From Microcaldota archaeon (GTDB taxonomy: Archaea > Micrarchaeota > Micrarchaeia > Micrarchaeales > CABMGC01), in NCBI GenBank assembly GCA_027328265.1, contig DAHVVD010000032.1, positions 1 to 9,675 of the forward strand: a stretch of 9,675 nt of DNA, given 5' to 3'. Under the pieces are notes generated by a model. It was given only the letters and a program-made list of their open reading frames with translations. It did not search any database and was not told the DNA's origin. Below, one piece after another: positions 1 to 5,562 of the stretch (position 1 is its first letter; every line of letters begins with the position of its first letter). A program made the position numbers and the translations under genes.

Positions 1-246
1 GAGGTGGAGAGAACCTGCCTGGGTGAATTTCTTGGCATCGCTGAGGAAGATGGCCCTCGGAGTGTCAGGGGGTGTTGTTGAATTCGTAGTGGAATTTGAA
101 GGTGGTTTCGTGTGCGGATGCGAGCTGCTGGCTAGGTAAAAGGATATAATAGCAATAGTGATTAGGAGGACTGCAATTCCTAGATAGATAACTGTATTGC
201 CGTCGCTGCCTAAGATACCATGTGCAATAGAGGTCTGAGCCGTCAT
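1..246 (-). CDS. Membrane-anchored surface protein, N-terminal part (runs off the left edge)
   Basis: An open minus-strand frame starts at ATG 246-244 and is still open at base 1, giving 82 codons. An in-frame TAA lies a short way upstream, so this ATG is the only reasonable start. Residues 1-17 are short and polar. Residues 18-38 (TVIYLGIAVLLITIAIISFY) form one hydrophobic helix. Residues 41-62 form a Ser/Thr/Asn/Pro-rich linker with two Asn-X-Thr sequons (NST at about 51 and 55), and a soluble domain seems to start near residue 64. This layout suggests a single-pass protein with its C-terminal domain outside the cell, possibly glycosylated. A GAGAAGG stretch (261-255) eight bases before the ATG could be a weak ribosome site. 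Function is unknown because the domain lies beyond the window. Wobble-base use and the TM-plus-linker pattern make it a convincing gene. Confidence 0.8.
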   Translation of the reverse strand, partial: MTAQTSIAHGILGSDGNTVIYLGIAVLLITIAIISFYLASSSHPHTKPPSNSTTNSTTPPDTPRAIFLSDAKKFTQAGSLHL

Positions 247-290
247 CGTAGTAGCCTTCTCAGGGTAAGTTAATAATTAACTTCACCACT

Positions 291-309
291 TCATAAAAAC
301 CTTTAAGGT
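291..309. promoter_or_regulatory. Divergent TATA-like elements for the genes at 246 (-) and 336 (+)
   Basis: Reading minus, TTTTTATG at 299-292 lies about 50 bases before the ATG at 246, which would give a leader of roughly 25 bases. Reading plus, TTTAAG at 302-307 lies about 32 bases before the ATG at 336, which would give a nearly leaderless transcript. Both calls rest on spacing and AT content only. Confidence 0.4.
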
Positions 310-335
310 AGGAGATCACGAATTCTATTGATTTA

Positions 336-748
336 ATGGAAAACGTAACACTACCTTTAGGCAGTATAAGTGTGATAGACAAAGTAGAAAAAGATATCGG
401 TCTGATATCTGGCATCTTTGGAAACAGAGGCTGGAGACCCAAAATTTTGTTGGCATCGCAAAACTCTTCCTGGCAGATAGAATAGAGGACACGGTTTCTG
501 TGCATCAGTTATTGCCGACCTCTGCGCCCGAAAAGTTCGGATTGTTGGGAATAGATGGTGAACCAGGTGAAAGGTCTCTTTATGGGGACATGCAGAAGAT
601 AGGAAGACTGTTCCCCATCCTACTGGAAAGATACCAAGAGATTATTGTAAAGAACAGGGTCGTTAGCAATCTTTCACCTCCAATTAAGGCAATTTTGGGC
701 GATTTTCCATTGAAATGTGGGGATAAAAACCTCAATCTGCGCTGGTAA
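336..748 (+). pseudogene. Frameshifted coding remnant, possibly a transposase N-terminus
   Basis: ATG 336 opens a frame (starts MENVTLPLGSISVIDKVEKD) that stops at TAG 483-485 after 49 codons. A second frame, offset by one base, reads as good coding sequence from about 440 to TAA 746-748; its first internal start is GTG 500. Adding one base in the AAAATTTT run at 441-448 joins the two into about 138 residues without a stop. The joined protein has a hydrophobic helix segment (NFVGIAKLFLADRIEDTVSV) followed by an ERSLYGDMQKIGRLF...LLERYQEII helix. That pattern recalls the region before the catalytic DDE domain in IS1634/ISH3-like transposases. This is a pattern resemblance from memory; no DDE residues are present, so at best it is a truncated relic. 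The alternatives are a sequencing indel, or two unrelated short genes. Confidence 0.45.
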
Positions 749-897
749 AAGTCGAAATGGCGAATTGAGTTAGGCCACGTGGTTAGTACGAAGTGGCGAA
801 GTTAAGTTATAGACGTAAAACCAGATGGTCTTCAGCTAATCGTTAAAAATAGGGAAGAGTTAAGGATTAAAATACTTTCACTGTATTGTGGCCTTGA
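749..897. other. Intergenic stretch between convergent ends, with T-tracts and a degenerate direct repeat
   Basis: This gap separates the remnant ending at 748 from the DUF460 gene ending at 898. Reading minus, it holds TTTTT at 849-845 and TTTT near 873-870. These are U-rich tracts of the type that end archaeal transcripts and would suit the DUF460 gene. It also holds an imperfect pair of about 20 bases, listed separately. I see no coding frame or RNA gene. Confidence 0.4.
753..809 (+). repeat. Imperfect direct repeat pair, about 20 bases each
   Basis: Copy one at 753-772 is cgaaatggcgaattgagtta. Copy two at 789-809 shares most of its positions (CGAAgTGGCGAAgTtaAGTTA) with one extra base. 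The start-to-start distance is 36 bases. Only two copies are seen, so this may be chance or decayed mobile DNA. Confidence 0.35.
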
Positions 898-1380
898 TTA
901 CCTCACAAACCTTCCAGATTCTCTCCTTTCTATGGCCTCGCTGATCGAGTGCTTCTTTATCACGAGTGCCTTTATCCTGTCGACTTCTGAGGTCACGCTC
1001 CCTTTAGTTATCCTTCCAGCCTGGTTGAGCTTCGGCGCGTAATGGTTGTAGGCGAAGACCGCTGCTGAAAGGGCGTCGCGCTGGTGTATGTTGCCTATCT
1101 TCCATTTCCTCGCGAGCTCCTTCTTTCTCTCCACGCTTATGTCCTCCCTTGGAGTATAGAGCGCGGCGTCGAATATCGAGGCTAGCTTCGCGGCTGTGTC
1201 ATTGTTCTTCTTTTTGTCGCTGGCTATGACAACTGGAGAGCCTAATTCTCGTATCTTCTCCACGAACCATGCGAGATCAGGAGAAGTGGATGCGACGAGT
1301 TTCTGCGGCTTGCCCTCAAGGTCTAAACATGCAATTGCTCCTGTCTTCCCAGTGTCTATCCCTACAATAAGATGATTCAT
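898..1380 (-). CDS. DUF460-type RNase H-like protein (short form)
   Basis: The 160-residue product matches the RNase H-like core of the archaeal DUF460 family. Strand one carries VGIDTGKTGAIACLD (Asp9), a central strand ends VVIASDKK (Asp55), and the C-terminal helix starts with IHQRDALSAAVFAY (Asp102). These are the acidic positions expected of a RuvC/RNase H-type fold, which suggests metal-dependent nucleic-acid cleavage or binding. That activity is inferred, because the family is poorly characterised. Family members I recall are usually several hundred residues, with a coiled-coil and a further domain. Here only the nuclease-like core plus a basic, charged tail (about 118-160) is present, yet both ends look intact. 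The ATG at 1380 is supported by a TATA-like element 25 bases upstream, implying a leaderless mRNA. It diverges from the 1473 gene. Confidence 0.85.
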   Translation of the reverse strand: MNHLIVGIDTGKTGAIACLDLEGKPQKLVASTSPDLAWFVEKIRELGSPVVIASDKKKNNDTAAKLASIFDAALYTPREDISVERKKELARKWKIGNIHQRDALSAAVFAYNHYAPKLNQAGRITKGSVTSEVDRIKALVIKKHSISEAIERRESGRFVR

Positions 1381-1401
1381 CTATAAATGATATATAACTA
1401 A

Positions 1402-1409
1402 CTTATATG
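1402..1409 (-). promoter_or_regulatory. TATA-like element for the DUF460 gene
   Basis: On the minus strand CATATAAG is centred about 25 bases before the ATG at 1380, which fits archaeal leaderless initiation. Another AT-rich run, TATATAA at 1391-1397, is too close to serve this start. Confidence 0.45.
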
Positions 1410-1433
1410 AATTTTTCCTCAAACTCCATGCAG

Positions 1434-1442
1434 TTTATATAT
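1434..1442 (+). promoter_or_regulatory. TATA box (TTTATATAT) for the 1473 gene
   Basis: TTTATATAT is centred about 35 bases before the ATG at 1473, so transcription should begin near 1463. Its position argues against the upstream in-frame ATGs at 1407 and 1428, because transcripts from this box would not contain them. A second candidate, TATATAA at 1391-1397, would suit an ATG at 1428 instead. Confidence 0.5.
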
Positions 1443-1472
1443 CTGAAAATTGGAATTGATGATCGAGATTGT

Positions 1473-2483
1473 ATGCCAATAACTCCAGTAGACCAGAAGA
1501 AGCGCAGCACCATTATAGAAAGAAAGTTGGACAAGGGACATGAGGGCATAGACAGGAGCCCAGCAGTGTACCTAATACCTACTAGGCGGAATAGGGAGAA
1601 TTCTGAAGGCGCGATAAGCCTGCTTGATGAGATAAAAAGGCAACGAAGGCTTGTTGTAGGCACTTCGATACCAGAGAGTCGCTTTTCAAATGTCTTAAGA
1701 GGATTGGAGCACCTAACAGAAGACGAGGTCCTAAACGCCGCAGAGAGGATAAACGGCAACAGAGAGCCAGTCACAGGATATCTGAAGTCTATGCTTCTTG
1801 GTTTCAAGAGGCTAGTGGATACTGGAGCCAGGGTTTATTTTATAGATAATTTTGAACCAAGGGCTGAAGAGGTAGAGAGACTGGAAAGAAAGGCTAGGGA
1901 GATGAATAACATTGTCAGTAGCAGCGGTGTGATAAAATATTTTGGCAGCGAGTTCGGTAGTGTGGTCTTTGAATGTATACGGAATGCTGAATATCAGATT
2001 GTAAGATACTCTTCAATGGCTAGGAGTGCGATTAGGATGATAGGAAGTGAGCTAGAGGGAGGCATTGAAAAATTTGCAGTGGCCATTGTTGTAAGCCCTG
2101 AAGCGGTTCCTATTCTTACAGAAAAGCTACGCAATCTACATCCAGAGGTGCTAAAGAATCCTAACGAGGGCTATTATGAAAGGGGGAATACAAAGTTGAG
2201 GCTTGAACTTATGGAAAAGCTTGAGAAGAACCTCTATTCTGCACCATTGGCAGCAGCAAAAATTCTGGCCTATGAGCTATTTAACTATTCGGATATTTGT
2301 GTCCGAAGCGGGATGGAAAAATCTAGGAAAGATATATCGAATAGGATAGCAAACGTTGGATCTTTTAAGGATCTACTTGGAGCCTTTTCGGCTATCGTTG
2401 AAGTGCTTGGAAAAGAAAGTGGTAATGCCTCAATGCCTATAATTGAAATGGGGGATATAGTAGTCTCGCCTTCTATGAATTAA
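1473..2483 (+). CDS. Unrecognised cytoplasmic protein, 336 residues (faint TraB/ChaN-like pattern)
   Basis: I do not recognise this protein. It is charged and soluble, with no signal peptide or TM segment. Order of elements: a polar N-terminus (1-30); strand AVYLIPTRRN (31-40); helix then strand RRLVVGTSIPESR (58-70); helical stretch (72-118); strand ARVYFIDNFEPR (119-130) followed by a strongly charged helix (131-147). Then comes a helix with VRYSSMARSAIRMIGSEL (177-194), a strand AVAIVVSPEAVPIL (202-215), and a mainly helical C-terminal third. The order 'strand ending in an acidic residue, then R-x-x-M-A-x-x-I helix, then hydrophobic strand' recalls the TraB/ChaN (EreA-like) fold, but the expected histidines are missing, so this is only a lead. 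I chose ATG 1473 because of the TATA box at 1434; the frame is open from 1407, and ATG 1428 is possible. Its stop is two bases from the stop of the convergent DsbA-like gene. Confidence 0.85.
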   Translation: MPITPVDQKKRSTIIERKLDKGHEGIDRSPAVYLIPTRRNRENSEGAISLLDEIKRQRRLVVGTSIPESRFSNVLRGLEHLTEDEVLNAAERINGNREPVTGYLKSMLLGFKRLVDTGARVYFIDNFEPRAEEVERLERKAREMNNIVSSSGVIKYFGSEFGSVVFECIRNAEYQIVRYSSMARSAIRMIGSELEGGIEKFAVAIVVSPEAVPILTEKLRNLHPEVLKNPNEGYYERGNTKLRLELMEKLEKNLYSAPLAAAKILAYELFNYSDICVRSGMEKSRKDISNRIANVGSFKDLLGAFSAIVEVLGKESGNASMPIIEMGDIVVSPSMN

Positions 2484-2485
2484 GA

Positions 2486-3526
2486 TTATATGCTGCTGTT
2501 TGCGTAGAGTATCGCATCTCCTTCTGTCTGTGGTATCGAGAGATACTGGCAGTCTGTTATTATTGAAGGGGAAGCGCTTATGTTGTAGTATTTGGCCAAG
2601 AGAGCTTGCCTGTTTATGAGTGTCTGAGCTGATGAGAGGCAGCTTGTGAGCTCGCTGCTGTTAAGGCCAGAGGAGCCTGCTATGGCAGCCAACTGGGTTG
2701 GCGAGATGTAGCTTCCTGTATATGTCTTGTTGATTGAGCTCGCGAAGTCAGGGAAGTTTGGCTGCTGCGAGGCGCAGAAGAGGTAACTGCCCAGCGCAAG
2801 AGTGTTGTTCACGCCGTTGGTTGCAGCTATGTTCTGTGATGACTGCGTGAAGAGTATCTCAAGCTGCTCTGATATCTTCGAGGAATACTGCTTCTGTAAG
2901 GAGACCATCTGCGAGAGGCTTGCCACAGAACCTGTGGAGTAAGGATCCATGAACCAGTAAACCTGGAGGGGATTTGTAACAGTGCATTCTGGCTTCCCTG
3001 CTTCCTTGATTACGCCTTGCGAAACAACTGTCTCGTTTGAGAGGATTGAAGGTGTGATGGTCTGTATCAGTGGAGTCACAGCAAGACTGCTGTCGTTTAT
3101 TATCATCGTGAAATCGAAGGTCGTGTTTGTCGCCGGATTCTTTCCAGGCACCACTACATACCATTTTCCTGTCTGCTGGCTGTATGAGAAAGCCATGGAG
3201 CTCACGTTTGTTATGTACGGAAGAAGGGAGAGTGAGGTGTTTACGTTGCTGTAGCTTGCTATAAACCTCTCTGCTGCTATCTTGACCTCTGCCTGAGTAT
3301 GAATGGACTGTACGCATGCACCTGACTTCGCCCCGTATGCGCAGTTTAGCGAGGAGGTACTGTTAGTTAGCAGGATTGCAGGTTTTGTAGATGCCACAAC
3401 AACAAGGAGCGCTATCAGTATGAGTATCAGGACTCCCATTGCAACGTGTATCGAGTCGAGCCCGCCAAACCTCCCTATGGGCTTTATCACGACGCTAGGT
3501 TCCTTTATCGCTTTTTTCTCTGCCAT
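2486..3526 (-). CDS. Membrane-anchored DsbA-like thioredoxin-fold protein lacking the redox cysteines
   Basis: The 346-residue protein has a basic N-terminus, one TM helix (about 28-46, VAMGVLILILIALLVVVAS) and a large extracytoplasmic part. Residues 80-160 resemble a small PepSY-like alpha/beta unit (GKWYVVVPG...FTMIINDSSL). Residues 185-340 follow the DsbA/Thioredoxin_4 plan: strand LQVYWFMDPYSTGS (187-200), helical insert with ALGSYLFCASQQPNFPDFAS (244-263), helix LNSSELTSCLSSA (288-300), and the cis-proline segment ISASPSIITDC (316-326, Pro320). Where active members have DPYCxxC, this one reads Asp194-Pro-Tyr-Ser197-Thr-Gly-Ser200, so both catalytic cysteines are serines. It probably acts as a binding or chaperone-like surface protein rather than an oxidoreductase. 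Eleven Asn-X-Ser/Thr sequons suggest heavy N-glycosylation. The start lies 13 bases after the tRNA 3' end, so it may be co-transcribed with argS and the tRNA. Confidence 0.85.
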   Translation of the reverse strand: MAEKKAIKEPSVVIKPIGRFGGLDSIHVAMGVLILILIALLVVVASTKPAILLTNSTSSLNCAYGAKSGACVQSIHTQAEVKIAAERFIASYSNVNTSLSLLPYITNVSSMAFSYSQQTGKWYVVVPGKNPATNTTFDFTMIINDSSLAVTPLIQTITPSILSNETVVSQGVIKEAGKPECTVTNPLQVYWFMDPYSTGSVASLSQMVSLQKQYSSKISEQLEILFTQSSQNIAATNGVNNTLALGSYLFCASQQPNFPDFASSINKTYTGSYISPTQLAAIAGSSGLNSSELTSCLSSAQTLINRQALLAKYYNISASPSIITDCQYLSIPQTEGDAILYANSSI

Positions 3527-3539
3527 TCTATGACCATTA

Positions 3540-3646
3540 CGGGTCCGGCGGGATTTTCATAACTTTTGATTCTCTCAAAAGTCCATTTGAACCCGCGGCC
3601 CTCACCTTAGGACGGTGTCGCTCTATCCAAGCTGAGCTACGGACCC
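3540..3646 (-). tRNA. tRNA-Arg (anticodon CCU) with an intron in the T-loop
   Basis: The acceptor stem GGGTCCG (3646-3640) pairs with CGGACCC (3547-3541), with G as discriminator and no encoded CCA. The D-arm is GCTC/GAGC with the usual G18G19 and with A20, a known arginine identity base in bacteria. The anticodon loop GTCCTAA holds CCT at 3611-3609, decoding AGG; C35 also fits arginine. Variable loop GGGCC gives the G15-C48 pair. T-stem GCGGG (3596-3592) pairs with CCCGC (3552-3548). Removing 3554-3585 leaves the T-loop TTCAAAT. Oddities are an A27-A43 mismatch in the anticodon stem and G at position 32, normally a pyrimidine. The 5' end is ten bases after the argS stop on the same strand, so the tRNA may be cut from a shared transcript. 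Confidence 0.95.
3554..3585 (-). other. 32-nt noncanonical tRNA intron at T-loop position 59/60 with a bulge-helix-bulge motif
   Basis: The T-stem is the outer helix. Exon bases TTCA (54-57, 3591-3588) pair with TGAA near the intron 3' end (3559-3556) as the 4-bp central helix. The 5' bulge is AAT (3587-3585) and the 3' bulge is AAT (3555-3553). Cutting after the second base of each bulge, as archaeal splicing endonuclease does, joins TTCAAA to TCCCGC and restores a normal T-loop. The inner hairpin ACTTTTGA/TCAAAAGT (3582-3575 with 3569-3562) has a 5-nt loop, extended by one G-U wobble. One G-A mismatch next to the bulge is the only defect. Confidence 0.9.
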
Positions 3647-3656
3647 ATTGACCGCT

Positions 3657-5561
3657 TCACATCTGTTCCACGGTCTGGATACCCAATAGGCTCATCATAT
3701 TATATAATACTTGTCTTGTGGCTAAAACTATTCCTATTCTTATTGCCTTGGACTCCTCTCCCTTAAGCACAGGCATCTTCTCGTAGAAGCTAGAGAAGCG
3801 GAGCGAGAGCTCTATGAGGTAGTCTGCGAGCATGTCTGGCCTGTACTCTGCACACGCCTTCTCCAGCCGTTCCTGAGCTGATCCTATGAGTTTTATCAGC
3901 TCGAAGTCTGGGCCCCGTGTTATTCTCTCGTAGTCTGGCTCCTTAAGTTTAAGGTTTCCTTGCTGCGATCCCGACTTCTCAAGTATTCTCGAGGCTCTTG
4001 CGTACATGTACATACAGTAGGGCCCGCTGTTCGCGCTGAGGTCTAGCGCCTTCTCCCACTCGAATGTCACTTTCTTCTCAGGAGTTATCCTCAGGAACTC
4101 GAACTTTATTGCTGAGAGCGCCACCTTCTTTGCTATCTCTTCCTCGTTCGCGTGCTCCTTTATCTTCTCGCTGTTCTTAACTATCTCAAGGGTCTTCTTC
4201 TGCATCTCCTTCAGGAGGTCGTCAGCTGTGAGGTTCCTTCCTTCACCGAGCCAGCCGCCAGTCCTTCCGCTGAGCGTGCCATCCTTCACGCCCACTTCTC
4301 CGTAAGCTATGTGTACAAGGCTCTCTGCCTCCTTTGCCATGCCCATCGATTTCAACACCTCCCTTAGGACTCCCTGGGGATATCTCTGCTCCGAGCCTAT
4401 TATATTTACAACTATGCCAACTCCGCCGAAGTCGAGTTTCTCACCCTCTTTGGATGTTGAATATAGAGCACTTCCGTCAGGCTGCTCCATGAACTTGCTG
4501 TACTTGAAGCCTGCACCTAACAGCCCGAACTTCCAGAGATGGAACGCGAAGTCCTTCGCTATATATGTGGCGACGCCGTTGCTCCTTATGAAGACCTTCA
4601 CCTTCTCTCCGTTCTCGTCAGCGTCATTCGTTTCGATTACTGTGCAGCCTTCGTACTTCCCTTCCTTCGGCATCTTGCTTATCTTTTTCTTCGCGAGCAG
4701 TTCCATGGCCAGCTTTAGCAGCTCATTGCTAAGTATGTCGCTCTCCCAGACCATAACGTCATGGTATATTCCATAAGAGAAGGCGGTCTCGTACTGTGCC
4801 CTTACGCTTCTTTCTGCTATCTTTCTCACTTCTTTGGATTCCTTGCTTTCTTTCTCCTCCATTCTCTTCAATATAGAAGTTATCTCGCCCTCAGCCTTCT
4901 TCTCCTCTATCTCCTTATTTATCCTGACGTACTCCTCTCCCAGGAATTGGTCGTACTTCTTTCTCCCTTTTACCTTCGCGTCTTTGAGTCCCCAGAGTAT
5001 CTCGGCCATCTGGAGGCCTAGGTCGTCTATGTAGTCCTCGCGCTCTGTCTTGTATGAGCATGCCTTCATTATTCTGGATATCGAATCGCCGAGAAGCGCG
5101 TTCCTCAGGTGCCCTATGTGCCAGGGCTTGTTCGGGTTTACGCTCGGGTATTCAAGTATCACGCTCTTTCCCTTGCCGCGCTCAGAATTGGAGTAACCTG
5201 CGCCTTCCTTGATTACTGAGTCTATAACGTATTTTCCATATACGGCTTCGCCGAGCCAGATGTTTATGTAGCCGCTCTCGCTAATTATTTTTTTAACTAC
5301 GCCGTTTTTCTCTATCGTCTTGCTTAGCGCCTTTGCAAGCTCATCGGCTATCTTCATTGGCGAGTTCTTTGCGCGTTTAGCAAGTGCAAATGAGATTGAA
5401 GAGCTGAAGTCTCCCTTCTCCTCTTTTGGTATTACTATCGAGTTCTCTATGTCTACCTGCATAGTGCCCCATTCCTTGCAGGCCTCTGAATATGTAGTGC
5501 TGATAGTTTCGCTAAGGTCATTTACGAAGTGTCGGCGTACCTCGAGCGAGTTTACTTCCAT
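3657..5561 (-). CDS. argS: Arginyl-tRNA synthetase
   Basis: This class I synthetase joins arginine to tRNA-Arg in the cytoplasm, using ATP. The 634 residues are the normal length for the family. The N-terminal domain that recognises the tRNA D-loop covers about 15-105 (PKEEKGDFSSSISFALAKRA, ESGYINIWL). The catalytic domain has the HIGH signature at 148-151 (NPNKPWHIGHLRNALLGDS), the conserved EDYIDDLGLQ (175-184), and GVATYIAKDFAFHLWKFG (329-346). The KMSKS position reads TLSGRTGG (429-436) before LTADDLL; loss of the canonical lysines there is common in ArgRS. The DALR anticodon-binding domain starts with ANSGPYCMYMYARASRILEKSG and ends with LADYLIELSLRFSSFYEKMPVL. A lysine/glutamate-rich insertion (about 195-255) interrupts the catalytic core. 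The start is one base after the HD gene stop (TGAGATG), so the two genes are almost certainly one transcription unit. Confidence 0.98.
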   Translation of the reverse strand: MEVNSLEVRRHFVNDLSETISTTYSEACKEWGTMQVDIENSIVIPKEEKGDFSSSISFALAKRAKNSPMKIADELAKALSKTIEKNGVVKKIISESGYINIWLGEAVYGKYVIDSVIKEGAGYSNSERGKGKSVILEYPSVNPNKPWHIGHLRNALLGDSISRIMKACSYKTEREDYIDDLGLQMAEILWGLKDAKVKGRKKYDQFLGEEYVRINKEIEEKKAEGEITSILKRMEEKESKESKEVRKIAERSVRAQYETAFSYGIYHDVMVWESDILSNELLKLAMELLAKKKISKMPKEGKYEGCTVIETNDADENGEKVKVFIRSNGVATYIAKDFAFHLWKFGLLGAGFKYSKFMEQPDGSALYSTSKEGEKLDFGGVGIVVNIIGSEQRYPQGVLREVLKSMGMAKEAESLVHIAYGEVGVKDGTLSGRTGGWLGEGRNLTADDLLKEMQKKTLEIVKNSEKIKEHANEEEIAKKVALSAIKFEFLRITPEKKVTFEWEKALDLSANSGPYCMYMYARASRILEKSGSQQGNLKLKEPDYERITRGPDFELIKLIGSAQERLEKACAEYRPDMLADYLIELSLRFSSFYEKMPVLKGEESKAIRIGIVLATRQVLYNMMSLLGIQTVEQM

Positions 5562-5562
5562 C

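Noticed and set aside
429..450. Programmed -1 frameshift site in the 336-748 remnant
   Set aside because: In the entry frame CCC AAA ATT TTG does not fit the X XXY YYZ slippery pattern, so an indel is simpler than programmed shifting.
260..505. 81-codon minus-strand frame opposite the frameshifted remnant
   Set aside because: The protein has no recognisable pattern and the plus-strand frames have better codon use. It also overlaps the promoter region of the gene at 246.
1443..1463. Possible C/D box small RNA (CTGA at 1443 and TGATGAT near 1457)
   Set aside because: The boxes are in the wrong order, the base before TGATGA is T instead of a purine, and no guide or terminal stem is visible.
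1407..1472. Extra N-terminal 22 codons for the unknown 336-residue protein
   Set aside because: A TATA box lies inside this stretch, and transcripts starting 25 bases after it would lack these codons.
4152..5034. Several plus-strand frames opposite argS with hydrophobic, Ser/Leu-rich products
   Set aside because: The lysine- and glutamate-rich argS codons read as Phe/Leu/Ser on the other strand. The apparent membrane segments are artefacts.
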